Positions 9,045-18,690 of a stretch of DNA of 64,000 bases are shown one piece after another. The first letter of the stretch is position 1. Each line of letters opens with the position of its first letter. A program made the translations under genes and the position numbers. Source of the stretch: Bombiscardovia coagulans (GTDB lineage Bacteria > Actinomycetota > Actinomycetes > Actinomycetales > Bifidobacteriaceae); the NCBI RefSeq assembly GCF_002259585.1, contig NZ_MWWS01000009.1:105398-169397 (forward strand), given 5' to 3'. The notes beneath the pieces were generated by a model that searched no databases, was not told the origin of the DNA, and saw only the letters and a program-made list of their open reading frames with translations.

Positions 9045-10091
9045 ATGACAACTATGAAGGAGATAGCCGTCAAGACTGGGGTGTCGGTTTCGACTGTCTC
9101 TCTGGTTCTCAACGGTAGAGACAAGGGGCGAGTCAAAGCTGATATTGCACAAAAGGTAAAAGCACAAGCCAAAGCAATGGGCTACAGGCCCAACCCACTT
9201 GCCAGATCCTTGCGCACTTCTCACACCCGGATAATCGGTTTCATCTCCGAAGAAGTTGCTACTACCCCATATGCAGGCAATATTATCGTTGGTGCTCAAG
9301 AAGCAGCGGCAAACTTAGGATACATGCTCATCATCGTATCGGCAGATGGTTCTTACGAAGAAGGCAAACAGATCGCTGCTCTCAAGCGGTATGGGGTAGA
9401 TGGGTTCCTCTATGCCAAAATGTACAACCGTGTGACCAACGTCCCTGCGACCCTCAGTAGCCACCCTGTCGTGATAGTAAATGCCAGTGAGCCTACAGGT
9501 AGGTATTCATCTATCTCACCGAATGAATTCACTATTGGCTATGATGCCACCCAATACTTGCTGGCTGCTGGCTGCCAGCGTATTGCCTATATCGGTGACT
9601 CTGAACCGATCTTGGCACAAGGAAAACGATTTAATGGCTACCAGGCTGCACTGAAAGACGCTGGGCAGGCCTTCCGTCCAGAATTAGTTACCCAGGTCTC
9701 ACGAAATCAAGAAGCCATGGACAGTGTGGAACACATGATTCAAGGTGCACACCCAGACGGTTTTTTCTGCTTTAACGATTCGCGCTCATGGTACGTGTAT
9801 GAGGCAGCAGCGAGACGTGGATTGCACATAGGGCAGGATTGGAGTTTGGTAGGTGTTGATAACCACCGGGTTTTTGCCGAGACTGTCGCTCCCCGACTAA
9901 CCACTATCGAACTCCCCCACTACGAAATGGGGTATTGGGCTACCTGCAAACTCATTTCACACATAGAACACATCGATCCATCAACAATGACGCTGCCAGC
10001 AACTACGGCGCCACTACCTCCTCTTCAGGCTGATGGCACAACACTTATTCATTGCCAACTATTAGAAAAAGAATCAGTCGTCAACCACTAA
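9045..10091 (+). CDS. LacI-family regulator of the sucrose/fructan unit
   Basis: The N-terminal helix-turn-helix (KEIAVKTGVSVSTVSLVLNG, about residues 4-23) and hinge helix (NPLARSLRTSHT) are followed by a periplasmic-binding-type effector domain to residue 348. An AGGAGG ribosome site precedes the ATG; a second in-frame ATG lies nine bases later. It stands directly upstream of and codirectional with a LacY-type permease and a GH32 enzyme. It probably represses them through the operator at 10133-10162, with a sucrose- or fructose-type inducer. Specificity is inferred from neighbours only. Confidence 0.9.
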   Translation: MTTMKEIAVKTGVSVSTVSLVLNGRDKGRVKADIAQKVKAQAKAMGYRPNPLARSLRTSHTRIIGFISEEVATTPYAGNIIVGAQEAAANLGYMLIIVSADGSYEEGKQIAALKRYGVDGFLYAKMYNRVTNVPATLSSHPVVIVNASEPTGRYSSISPNEFTIGYDATQYLLAAGCQRIAYIGDSEPILAQGKRFNGYQAALKDAGQAFRPELVTQVSRNQEAMDSVEHMIQGAHPDGFFCFNDSRSWYVYEAAARRGLHIGQDWSLVGVDNHRVFAETVAPRLTTIELPHYEMGYWATCKLISHIEHIDPSTMTLPATTAPLPPLQADGTTLIHCQLLEKESVVNH

Positions 10092-10132
10092 TCGCAAGAA
10101 CCTTCGTTAATTTGACACAACTGCGAAGTAAA

Positions 10133-10172
10133 ACGTCAATCGTTTGACGTAAATCGTTTGACACTCTATACT
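10133..10172 (+). promoter_or_regulatory. Promoter with overlapping LacI-type operator before the permease
   Basis: An inverted repeat with 7-bp arms ACGTCAA and TTGACGT around a 4-bp centre spans 10133-10150. The element AATCGTTTGAC occurs twice, at 10138-10148 and 10152-10162, 14 bp apart. A -35 box TTGACG (10144-10149), a 17-bp spacer and a -10 box TATACT (10167-10172) make a strong sigma-70-type promoter. The palindrome covers the -35 box, so a bound repressor would block polymerase. Binding by the adjacent LacI protein is inferred. Confidence 0.8.
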
Positions 10173-10265
10173 GCTTGTCATAGGCATTGCTCAGCAACGA
10201 CAGCTGCGCATGTACAAAGGGAAGCCTGGCAGTGATGCCAGTCTCACGATAAGAAAGAGGCAACA

Positions 10266-11561
10266 ATGACAAAAAAGATGTCTGCTTGGAGGAATCCCTC
10301 TTACTTGGAAAGTTCCACTGGCATATTCCTATTCTTCTGCTCTTGGGGCATCTGGTGGTCTTTCTACCAACGCTGGTTAGCAACCGACCTACACCTGACC
10401 AATACTCAAGTCGGTACTGTGTATTCAATTAACTCCCTGGGTACCTTAATCATTATGTTTGCCTATGGAGTCATTCAGGACGAGCTAGGGATTAAGCGAC
10501 GGCTAACCATCTTCATCTCTGCGATTGCAGCATTGGTCGGCCCCTTTGTGCAGTTCATCTATGCCCCACTTATGCGCAGCAATTTGATGCTCGGAACCAT
10601 TATCGGCTCTATCGTCCTATCAGCGGGCTTTATGTCAGGGTGTTCATTGCTTGAAGCTGTCACTGAGCGCTACTCACGTAAGTTTGGTTTCGAATATGGC
10701 CAGTCTCGAGCTTGGGGCTCATTCGGCTACGCTATTGTAGCCTTGGTTGCAGGGTTTGTTTTCAATATCAACCCCCTCATTAACTTCTGGCTCGGCTCAG
10801 CCTTTGGTCTGGGCATGCTGATGGTATATGCCTTCTGGGTACCTGCTGAACAAAAAGAGGAGATCAAGAAGGAGGCTGACCCCAATGAAAGAACCAACCC
10901 TTCTCTCAAGGAAATGATAAGCGTTTTAGGCATGCCAACCCTATGGCTGCTGATTGTTTTCATGATGTTTACCAATACCTTCTACACCGTCTTCGACCAG
11001 CAGATGTTTCCCACGTATTATGCCAATCTATTCTCTACTCCAGAAATCGGCAACAGCGTCTATGGCACCCTAAATGGCATTCAAGTCTTCCTCGAGTCAG
11101 CCATGATGGGCGTCGTCCCTATTATTATGCGTAAGATAGGTGTTCGCAATGCCCTGCTCCTGGGGGCTACCGTCATGTTCCTGCGTATAGGCTTGTGTGG
11201 CTTCTTCCATGATCCAATTATGGTTTCAGTCGTCAAACTCTTCCACTCAATAGAAGTGCCACTTTTCTCCCTACCTGCCTTCCGCTACTTCACCCTCCAC
11301 TTCAACCCGAAGCTGTCAGCTACGTTATACATGGTGGGCTTCCAGATTGCCTCTCAGGTAGGTCAGGTCCTTTTGTCCACACCCTTGGGCGCCTTGCACG
11401 ATACGGCCGGCGATCGAACGACCTTCTACACGATTTCCGCAGTAGTTTTCGTTGCACTCATATATGGCATGTTCGTGTTAAAGAAGGACAACCAGCAGGT
11501 AGATGGTGACCCCTTCTTTACTGACAAACAACTGGCCGCAAAACAGCAGGCAGCTGCCTAA
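10266..11561 (+). CDS. LacY/CscB-type MFS oligosaccharide:H+ symporter
   Basis: A 431-residue major facilitator with 12 predicted membrane segments. The N-terminus SSTGIFLFFCSWGIWWSFYQRWL and the loop GVIQDELGIKRRL are characteristic of the oligosaccharide:proton symporter (lactose/sucrose/raffinose permease) family. It is followed by a GH32 beta-fructofuranosidase and preceded by a LacI gene, so sucrose or short fructo-oligosaccharides are the most likely substrates. Uptake without phosphorylation would fit cytosolic hydrolysis by the next gene. Confidence 0.9.
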   Translation: MTKKMSAWRNPSYLESSTGIFLFFCSWGIWWSFYQRWLATDLHLTNTQVGTVYSINSLGTLIIMFAYGVIQDELGIKRRLTIFISAIAALVGPFVQFIYAPLMRSNLMLGTIIGSIVLSAGFMSGCSLLEAVTERYSRKFGFEYGQSRAWGSFGYAIVALVAGFVFNINPLINFWLGSAFGLGMLMVYAFWVPAEQKEEIKKEADPNERTNPSLKEMISVLGMPTLWLLIVFMMFTNTFYTVFDQQMFPTYYANLFSTPEIGNSVYGTLNGIQVFLESAMMGVVPIIMRKIGVRNALLLGATVMFLRIGLCGFFHDPIMVSVVKLFHSIEVPLFSLPAFRYFTLHFNPKLSATLYMVGFQIASQVGQVLLSTPLGALHDTAGDRTTFYTISAVVFVALIYGMFVLKKDNQQVDGDPFFTDKQLAAKQQAAA

Positions 11562-11581
11562 ACCCCTAGCCGTAAAAGAAT

Positions 11582-11624
11582 GACTTGGCCTTATGCTGAG
11601 TAAGGAAAAGCATAAGGCCAAGTC
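11582..11624 (+). terminator. Strong intercistronic hairpin between permease and GH32 genes
   Basis: A perfect 16-bp inverted repeat (11582-11597 with 11609-11624) with an 11-nt loop, between the permease stop and the GH32 ribosome site. No T-run follows, so it is more likely an mRNA-stabilising or partial-termination element than a full terminator. Confidence 0.7.
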
Positions 11625-11657
11625 GCAGACAGCACCAATAAGAAAGGATGCTTGACG

Positions 11658-13178
11658 ATGAACATAGAGAGCCTGCCTACATACCACCAAGACGAGCAAC
11701 TCGCACAAGCAGAAGCGGGCGTTGAGAAACTTTTCAAACAACGCAATGACCGGTGGTATCCCTTGGAACACATCGCTTCACCAGGTGGTTGGATTAACGA
11801 CCCCAATGGATTGTGCTACTACAAGGGTCGCTACCACGTTTATTACCAGCTCCATCCATATGGAACCAAGTGGGGACCTATGCACTGGGGTCATGTCTCT
11901 AGTGAAAACTTAGTAACTTGGAGGCACGAACCCATTGCTATGGCCCCGTCTTTTGAAGCAGAACGAGACGGAGTATTTTCAGGTTCAGCAGTCATCTCCG
12001 ACGACAACAAGCTAGTCATCTACTACACAGGCCACCGCTGGCGCAATGGAATAGATGAGCGAGAAGGCAACCTCCAAGAACAGTGCATGGCTATTTCAGA
12101 AGATGGGATCCATTTTGAGAAAAAGGGTGTCGTAATCCCCTGCCCGGACGACCGCATCTTACACTTCCGCGACCCTAAAGTCTGGAAGCAAGGCAGCGAA
12201 TGGCGTATGGTTTTTGGTGTCAGCACACCAGAGCACCGCGGTGAAATTTGGATGTACCATTCAAACGACATGATTCATTGGGAGTTCGACCGTCCAATTT
12301 ATCAGCATCCAGATCCTGACGTATTCATGTTGGAATGCCCCGACATGTTCCCACTGGGAGACAAATGGGTTATTTGCTATTCCGCCATGGGATTGAAGCA
12401 CACAGGATTCGAGGCACGAAACCACAATAACGCCGGCTATGTCATTGGTAGCTGGCAAGCCGGTGGAGACTTCCACCAGGAAAGTGACTTCCACCTATGG
12501 GACAGGGGGCACAATTTTTACGCACCTCAAACCTTCCAAGCACCCGATGGTAGGCGCTTAGTTTTCGGCTGGATGAGTCCTTTCACTGAACCAATCCCTA
12601 TGCAAGACGATAGTTGGTGCGGACAGCTCACAATACCACGTGTAGTGAGCTTAGCTGGCGACCATCTACGTACCCAGCCAGTACATGAATTCGAGCAACT
12701 CAAGAGCAATATTCAAGATTTTGGATCGGTCAATCTTGCCGTCAATGCAAGCCAGAAGCTTCTAAGCGACGTTCAAACAGCCGACATCGAAATGGAGATT
12801 GATCTCAAACGTAGTCAGGCTGAGCGCATTGGACTCGAAATACACCGCACCAGCAATGGCGATCACACTCTGGTATGCTATGACGACCAGTTACAAGGTG
12901 TTGTCATCGACCGCCATTGCAATACTTATGGTGACCGGGGCTACCGAACCGCTCCTCTTGATACGACTGACGATACCCTCAAGCTGCATATCATTGTAGA
13001 CCGTAACTCAGTTGAAGTGTATATCAACGATGGATTAGAAGTCATGAGTTCTTATTCCTTCCCAGCTGAAGGGCCACGTGAGATACGTCTCATTGCGGAG
13101 TCTGGCGAGGGATCGGCTTACATTAACAGGATCTCTATTGCTCAACTCACTACCATTTGGGAAGGCAATGACAGGTGA
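11658..13178 (+). CDS. GH32 beta-fructofuranosidase (sucrose/FOS hydrolase)
   Basis: Hydrolyses terminal beta-fructosyl bonds in sucrose and fructo-oligosaccharides. The five-bladed propeller carries the nucleophile motif GGWINDPNG, the transition-state stabiliser in HFRDPKVW and the acid/base Glu in LECPDMF; a C-terminal beta-sandwich follows from about residue 340. No signal peptide, so it is cytoplasmic. I chose ATG 11658 because AGAAAGGA lies nine bases upstream, too close to the TTG at 11652. It is probably co-transcribed with the permease and controlled by the LacI protein. About 506 residues, normal length. Confidence 0.94.
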   Translation: MNIESLPTYHQDEQLAQAEAGVEKLFKQRNDRWYPLEHIASPGGWINDPNGLCYYKGRYHVYYQLHPYGTKWGPMHWGHVSSENLVTWRHEPIAMAPSFEAERDGVFSGSAVISDDNKLVIYYTGHRWRNGIDEREGNLQEQCMAISEDGIHFEKKGVVIPCPDDRILHFRDPKVWKQGSEWRMVFGVSTPEHRGEIWMYHSNDMIHWEFDRPIYQHPDPDVFMLECPDMFPLGDKWVICYSAMGLKHTGFEARNHNNAGYVIGSWQAGGDFHQESDFHLWDRGHNFYAPQTFQAPDGRRLVFGWMSPFTEPIPMQDDSWCGQLTIPRVVSLAGDHLRTQPVHEFEQLKSNIQDFGSVNLAVNASQKLLSDVQTADIEMEIDLKRSQAERIGLEIHRTSNGDHTLVCYDDQLQGVVIDRHCNTYGDRGYRTAPLDTTDDTLKLHIIVDRNSVEVYINDGLEVMSSYSFPAEGPREIRLIAESGEGSAYINRISIAQLTTIWEGNDR

Positions 13179-13205
13179 CAGCATGCAGCTAAGGCGTTCG
13201 TAAAA

Positions 13206-13249
13206 TCAAGACCCAATTCAGCCAATACATATGCTGGATTGGGTCTTGA
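13206..13249. terminator. Bidirectional terminator between GH32 and uppS
   Basis: A 17-bp stem with one G-T pair (13206-13222 with 13233-13249) sits between the convergent GH32 and uppS genes. On the minus strand it is followed by TTTTA, the usual intrinsic-terminator tail for uppS. On the plus strand no T-run is seen. Confidence 0.75.
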
Positions 13250-13261
13250 CTGTGCTTGCGT

Positions 13262-14056
13262 CTACGACTTCTTTACTCCACCGAACCGCCGGTCACGATG
13301 GACATATTCATCAATGGCCCGCCAGAGTACCTCTCGTCCGCAGTCAGGAAACAGCTCAGGAACAAAGGCTAACTCTGCGTATGCCGCCTCCCAGGGTAAA
13401 AAGTTGGAGGTTCGTTGCTCACCGGATGTGCGGATCACCAGATCACAATCAGGGATATCCGGATTGTACAAGTGCTCAGCGATCATTTTTTCGCTTACCT
13501 TCGACCCTTTGATGTTTCCTGCCGCTACTTCCTGAGCAATTGCCGTAGCAGCATCAGCAATCTCGGCTCGTCCGCCATAATTGATGCAAAACACCACATC
13601 AATGGTAGTGTTCTGTTTCGTACGCTCCATAGCTGTTTCGAGCTCATTGATTACTGACTTCCACAACCGAGGACGCCTGCCAGACCAACGAACCCGTACA
13701 CCCCATTCGTCCATCTGGGACACTCGCCGATGAATAATATCGCGAGAAAAACCCATGAGAAAATGTACTTCACTGGGGCTGCGCTTCCAATTTTCCGTCG
13801 AAAATGTGTACAGGCTTAAATATCGAACACCAGCTTCAATTGCTCCTGCAATCGTATCGAACACTACTGGTTCAGCTGCCCTGTGTCCTTCAGTACGCAC
13901 TAGACCTCGCTGCTGAGCCCAGCGTCCATTGCCATCCATAATGACACCAACGTGCCTAGGTACCGCACCAGCTGGAAAAGCCGGCACTCTACCGCCTTCC
14001 GCGAAGGGCGCCGCTGGTACATCCAAGGACTGATAATCCACTGCTTTGAAACTCAT
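13262..14056 (-). CDS. uppS: Polyprenyl (undecaprenyl-type) diphosphate synthase
   Basis: cis-Prenyltransferase making the polyprenyl diphosphate carrier for cell-wall synthesis. Diagnostic motif HVGVIMDGNGRWAQQRGL includes the catalytic Asp; YLSLYTFSTENWKRS and the C-terminal DLVIRTSGEQRTSNFLPWEAAYAE are also present. I place the start at ATG 14056, overlapping the recO stop (ATGA), rather than the longer in-frame extension that runs into recO. The 264-residue length suits the family. Chain length of the product cannot be read from sequence. Confidence 0.94.
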   Translation of the reverse strand: MSFKAVDYQSLDVPAAPFAEGGRVPAFPAGAVPRHVGVIMDGNGRWAQQRGLVRTEGHRAAEPVVFDTIAGAIEAGVRYLSLYTFSTENWKRSPSEVHFLMGFSRDIIHRRVSQMDEWGVRVRWSGRRPRLWKSVINELETAMERTKQNTTIDVVFCINYGGRAEIADAATAIAQEVAAGNIKGSKVSEKMIAEHLYNPDIPDCDLVIRTSGEQRTSNFLPWEAAYAELAFVPELFPDCGREVLWRAIDEYVHRDRRFGGVKKS

Positions 14057-14790
14057 AATGACGAATCTAGTAGCCTTAACGATCGAATGGGACGTTCCAA
14101 GTAGTATTCGCCCCATTTCTCAACAAGCCGATCAGTAAGTGGATCTAATTGGGAAGAACCGAGCTGCTTCCAGTTTCCAGTTGTGAGAGCGCAAAACTGA
14201 GTCACTACCACCGGTGATATACGAATAGACTCAGGAGTATGATCTGCCTGACAGAGCAAACCGCCGCCGGGAATAGAAAAGTATGTGAGCTCAGTTTGAT
14301 GCGGAGTTCGCCCGCATACGGTACAAGCATCAAAGCGAGGCTGCCAGCCTGCTATAGCTAATGCTCGCATGAGGTAGGAAGCTGATAGCATTCGCGGATC
14401 ATGAGCAGCTGTAGAAAGCGCCTTTAAGGCGGAAATCAATAATAGGTACTGGGATTGAGCAGACTCGTGTTCAGTAGTGACTAATTTATCTGCTGTCTCT
14501 AGAATAACTCCTCCATTAGTGTACAAATCATAATCAGCACAAATTGAGTCAGCATATGTTGATAATAAAGCGGCTTGAGATACCACATCCAAACTGCGTC
14601 CTTCAGCCAATAACAGCTTAGCCCTCATAAAAGGTTCCAGTCGTGCACCAAAGCGAGATTTAGTACGTCTTACTCCTTTAGCAACTGCACGCACTTTACC
14701 GTGATAGCGGGTCAGCAGCGTGATAATGCGATCAGCTTCTCCAAGTTTGGTGGTGCGCAGAACCACTCCTTCGTCCTGGTATGTAGCCAC
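14053..14790 (-). CDS. recO: DNA repair protein RecO
   Basis: Helps load RecA on SSB-coated single-stranded DNA in the RecFOR pathway. The N-terminal OB fold starts YQDEGVVLRTTKLGEADRIITLLTR and continues GKVRAVAKGVRRTKSRFGARLEPF, typical of RecO. The zinc-finger region is reduced to CTVCGRTP followed by GGGLLC. At 245 residues it is normal length. Translationally coupled to uppS, the standard actinobacterial recO-uppS pair. Confidence 0.93.
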   Translation of the reverse strand: MATYQDEGVVLRTTKLGEADRIITLLTRYHGKVRAVAKGVRRTKSRFGARLEPFMRAKLLLAEGRSLDVVSQAALLSTYADSICADYDLYTNGGVILETADKLVTTEHESAQSQYLLLISALKALSTAAHDPRMLSASYLMRALAIAGWQPRFDACTVCGRTPHQTELTYFSIPGGGLLCQADHTPESIRISPVVVTQFCALTTGNWKQLGSSQLDPLTDRLVEKWGEYYLERPIRSLRLLDSSL

Positions 14791-14898
14791 TGCTCACCCC
14801 CTACTGTTACTCGTCATTCCCTATTTCCACCAGTATCCTGCCTATCGAGGCGGACAAGTGGTCAGATAGTACCCAGCATGCACTCATCATTAGTGAGA

Positions 14899-16638
14899 TT
14901 AATAGATAAATAGCCCCCAAAAGGCAAATACGAGTAGGAGGCAAAACATAGCTATAGCAGCTATCCAGAAGAAGACTATCCCAAACTTCGTAGATGCGAG
15001 CACTGGATTTGGATCATTCGTCTTGAGCTGGCGAACTATCGCAGTCCCACTGAAACCCTGCCCTTTTATCTGCGCAGGAATTTCATAGACACCCTTCATT
15101 CTACCAACCTCATACATCCTGACAAGAACTCGAGACCAAGCCCAAACGACTACTGCCGTAACAAGTTGAATGACAGGCCATGACCAATCGCTCACACCAG
15201 CTGGGTCTGGCACTCCCCCCCAGCCTAACTTAACCAGAGCAATAATCACCTGCCCCAAGCCAGCAGCAAAAAGCAGCAGAGCGGCGATAGTCGAACCAGC
15301 TATAGCCACTAGCGTTCCTCCAAAACCGTGTGCAAAACCAAAAACTGGTTTCCTGTTTCGCCGAACAAGTCGAATCAATTTCATAGCACACGCCACGAGA
15401 GCTAACATGACAGCAACAATCAGGAAAATGACAGCACTAGCGTGAACGACAAGCATATACAGAGTAAGTTTGCGACGACCTTGTAAGTCTACTGGAACAG
15501 CAATAGATTGGTGGATTGTCGATCCAGCTACAGGCTGTGAGGTTTGTTTCAGTCCATGAATCTGACCTTGAGCCCAATCAGCAACATCCTCTTGATAGTG
15601 GTCTGCCAGTGGAGTGCCAGTCAGAGCCTCATCACCTAGGCGCAGCACGTGATTAGAGATAGCATAGGATCGTACCGTTACATTCCAGTTCCCAGCCGAA
15701 TGCGCTAAAGCCAGTATTTTCTGCACTCCCTCTACTTGTGCAGTCATCACATCTTTAGTTCCATACGCCACAAATGTCGGAACCGCAAACGCTGGCTTGA
15801 TTTGAGTCTTAATATCTGGATTGTCTAAACCGAAGAGGGCCGTATCGGTTGAAAACAAGCGACGTACCACTGATTGATAACCCTGATTAGCACCGGCTAT
15901 AGCAAAGTCCTGGGCCACAAAAAAGCCCATGGCGTGCCTAGGCGAATAGACCATAGGGCTCAGCAAGATCTGAAAAGCTACTTTAGGATCATCACGCAGC
16001 AGGTAGGCAGAAATCCATGTCGATTCACTGGTTGCGTAAAGACCTACCGAATCTGGATTCACGTTGGGCAGTGAACGCAAATAGTTAATGACTTGATCGT
16101 ACACTTTAGCTGATGCGGGATAATCTCGATCAATGTCGGAGGTTGACCACACGGGTTTATCTATAACAGCAGTGACAAAACCTACCGAAGCCATAGTAGT
16201 AGCCACATCACCGAATGAGTTATCACAAGTTCCATATCCAGCACCATGCATAAACATGACAGCAGCTCGCCTACCTGCTGCACCTATAGGCTCACGAATA
16301 AGCGCATGAATATTTTGTACTTCCCCAGTCGATGGACGTACAGCTTTAATCCACATGTAGCGCTTAGCAACCTTATAGGTCCCAACTTTTTCAAGAGGGA
16401 CATTGTTGGGATTCTCATAGGTTACTGCTGTGTCTGGAGACAAGGTAGGAAAGTTCTGGTCAACTGGATCATATTTCCAAGGAACCGCAGTTAGGTGCGA
16501 TATAGAAACGAGAATACCCATCAGAACGACAAAAACAGGAACACTCGCCATCATTCGTCTAGCCCAAGTCCAACGACCGCGTAAGTCCGTATCAGAAAGT
16601 GTACTGGGCTTGATTGATTGACTAACTTGCTGTGACAC
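14899..16638 (-). CDS. Membrane-anchored alpha/beta hydrolase
   Basis: A 579-residue protein with one N-terminal membrane segment (about residues 30-50), an extracytoplasmic alpha/beta-hydrolase domain (about 110-380) and four C-terminal membrane segments. Catalytic features: the oxyanion region VMFMHGAGYGTCD, a nucleophile-elbow-like YATSESTWIS, a candidate Asp in VAYGTKDVMT and a candidate His in AISNHVLRLGD. The elbow is not a textbook GxSxG. The start is GTG. Substrate unknown; a peptide or ester at the cell surface is possible but unproven. It lies between recO and a DivIVA-like gene. Confidence 0.7.
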   Translation of the reverse strand: MSQQVSQSIKPSTLSDTDLRGRWTWARRMMASVPVFVVLMGILVSISHLTAVPWKYDPVDQNFPTLSPDTAVTYENPNNVPLEKVGTYKVAKRYMWIKAVRPSTGEVQNIHALIREPIGAAGRRAAVMFMHGAGYGTCDNSFGDVATTMASVGFVTAVIDKPVWSTSDIDRDYPASAKVYDQVINYLRSLPNVNPDSVGLYATSESTWISAYLLRDDPKVAFQILLSPMVYSPRHAMGFFVAQDFAIAGANQGYQSVVRRLFSTDTALFGLDNPDIKTQIKPAFAVPTFVAYGTKDVMTAQVEGVQKILALAHSAGNWNVTVRSYAISNHVLRLGDEALTGTPLADHYQEDVADWAQGQIHGLKQTSQPVAGSTIHQSIAVPVDLQGRRKLTLYMLVVHASAVIFLIVAVMLALVACAMKLIRLVRRNRKPVFGFAHGFGGTLVAIAGSTIAALLLFAAGLGQVIIALVKLGWGGVPDPAGVSDWSWPVIQLVTAVVVWAWSRVLVRMYEVGRMKGVYEIPAQIKGQGFSGTAIVRQLKTNDPNPVLASTKFGIVFFWIAAIAMFCLLLVFAFWGLFIY

Positions 16639-16700
16639 GCTGGTTATTCTATCTGCTGGGAACGAACACGGTCGTTATCTGTTTCCTCTGTTATCGACGG

Positions 16701-18107
16701 CTATTTGTTACGGGTTTCGTCGTCGTCATAGGCAGGGAAAGCAAGATTAGGGATATCTACATCGACTTGTGGTAGCTCAAAGTCAAAGAGTGACTCCTTA
16801 GGAGCTGGCATAGGTGCAGTTGTATTCCTTGGAGGATCTTGAGGCAATTGCCCGCCCTTGCTGGAAATAGGACGAGTTGCCGGTGCTGCCGGTGCTGGTA
16901 CTGAAGGCTGCTGTCCATCGGTATCATCATCCCAATCGGTAAGGGGATTAAACTGCGTAGTCTCTTCACCAACTCGAGTGACAGGTTCTTGGCTCAACCT
17001 GCTCTGAGACATAGGCACAGTGCGTGAAGCAGACTCAACCGGAGTGTTGACTGTTTCATCAGTAGGTGTCTTCGCTAAGGCAGCAAGCGAGGGGCTGACT
17101 GCTTTTGCTGAACCTGATGGTTTTGACGATGCTGGCGATGGGACGGGAACAGGCGCTGGTGCCGGTGGTGCCAGAACTGGAGTTTGAGCAGAGGCAGAAC
17201 CGTCAAATATTGCTTGTTCTACTTGGTGTAGCTGATCAAACTGAGCCTCTTCAGCAGCATCAACTGGTCTTACAGAATGTGTATCGGTATTGTCCGTTTT
17301 GTCGGCCGACAACGGAGACATTCCTACTATTGTGTCAGCATTGTTGATATCTCGCTGTGGTGTGTCTTTTCTGACAGCATGGGAAGCGGGAGACACAGCT
17401 TTCTTCTGTCTCTTTGCATGAGTGACATGGGTTTGAATTTCCTCATCTGAATCTGTACCCGATTGTTCACCATCACCGAGGCGGATATACGACTCCAACT
17501 GCTGAAGCAGCTCAACCACTCTTACGAAGAAGTAATCCACCTGGCGTTCATCATAGCCATGCTTCCCCTTACGCTGAGTAAAGATGACATTCGAAACACG
17601 ATCCGCGGTAATATCAACCAGATTCGAATCACTTATATTATCAGTCCGCTCGATACCAAGCTGACTTGCGGTCTTGGCGATAACCTGGTCCACCAGTCTA
17701 TCTACCTGCTTACGGTCATATGAAGGATCACCTGAACGTCCAGGAGCAAAACGCTCACGGTAAGCTCTCAAGGCATGAACTGAAAGCTGCTGCTGCAACG
17801 TAATTGCCTTGTCTAACCATTGCTGACGCCCATACTGGTTAATCTGCCAAGAAGTATACCTGTCCGAAACAGCTCGTTCGAGCCGTGCCAACGCAGCATC
17901 AACCTGGGAAATAATGTAACCGTTCTTACGCAAATCAAATGAGATATTACCAATATCACGTTGCGTCAACTTTGGTACATCACTCTCATACAGCTTGTGC
18001 GCACGAGACAGGAAGGTGTCAACCTGCTGAATGTCATAACCCCATTTACGTTTGCCCGCACGTGCGATAGTCGCATCGCTACGATTGGATTCAGGCTCAT
18101 GTGCCAT
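16701..18107 (-). CDS. DivIVA-like protein with repeated GY..xQVDxFL units
   Basis: A 468-residue protein that is not a normal DivIVA. The short motif that opens DivIVA domains occurs four times: KRKWGYDIQQVDTFL, LRKNGYIISQVDAAL, GDPSYDRKQVDRLV and GKHGYDERQVDYFF, all within residues 17-200. The rest (about 210-468) is a Pro/Ser/Ala-rich, acidic, probably disordered tail ending in VDVDIPNLAFPAYDDDETRNK. It lacks the long coiled coil. It could bind membrane or polar partners through several weak sites; function unknown. A GGAGG-type site lies 12 bases before the ATG. Confidence 0.75.
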   Translation of the reverse strand: MAHEPESNRSDATIARAGKRKWGYDIQQVDTFLSRAHKLYESDVPKLTQRDIGNISFDLRKNGYIISQVDAALARLERAVSDRYTSWQINQYGRQQWLDKAITLQQQLSVHALRAYRERFAPGRSGDPSYDRKQVDRLVDQVIAKTASQLGIERTDNISDSNLVDITADRVSNVIFTQRKGKHGYDERQVDYFFVRVVELLQQLESYIRLGDGEQSGTDSDEEIQTHVTHAKRQKKAVSPASHAVRKDTPQRDINNADTIVGMSPLSADKTDNTDTHSVRPVDAAEEAQFDQLHQVEQAIFDGSASAQTPVLAPPAPAPVPVPSPASSKPSGSAKAVSPSLAALAKTPTDETVNTPVESASRTVPMSQSRLSQEPVTRVGEETTQFNPLTDWDDDTDGQQPSVPAPAAPATRPISSKGGQLPQDPPRNTTAPMPAPKESLFDFELPQVDVDIPNLAFPAYDDDETRNK

Positions 18108-18351
18108 AGGGACACCGACCTCCTGCCTTGTTCTTCCGGTAAGAATGTTCTATACCTAGCTTACGTGTTCACGCAGACGGCAAACCGAACCAAGCAAATA
18201 ACTTGCCTCTGTGCGCCCTATCCCTGCGTACGTTACCTCACGGCACGCCACATATCCTGTTGATGGACTATTATAGTATGCTGTACATGTGGTCATCATG
18301 ACAAGGCAGTGTTAACACATACACTGTCTGAGGGATTGGTGGCACATCAGC

Positions 18352-18426
<75 letters not shown>

Positions 18427-18690
18427 AAGATACTGGACAAGCAAGCGTAATTAATAACGCTTGTGTTTGTAATCCTGATGTTGACTTTACAAGACTGCGC
18501 AGCGAATGGTGAATACTGTTTATTGGCACGCCAGTACGTAGCGACTATCACATCTTTAACGCGCTAGCCGCCATACATATCCCTAGCGAAAGCACTAGAA
18601 GCAGGACGACACCCTAACCTGCTACAAGCACACAGCACTCCACTGACAACCACGTCAGTGTATTGGCTTTACGAATATCGCAAAGAGACG

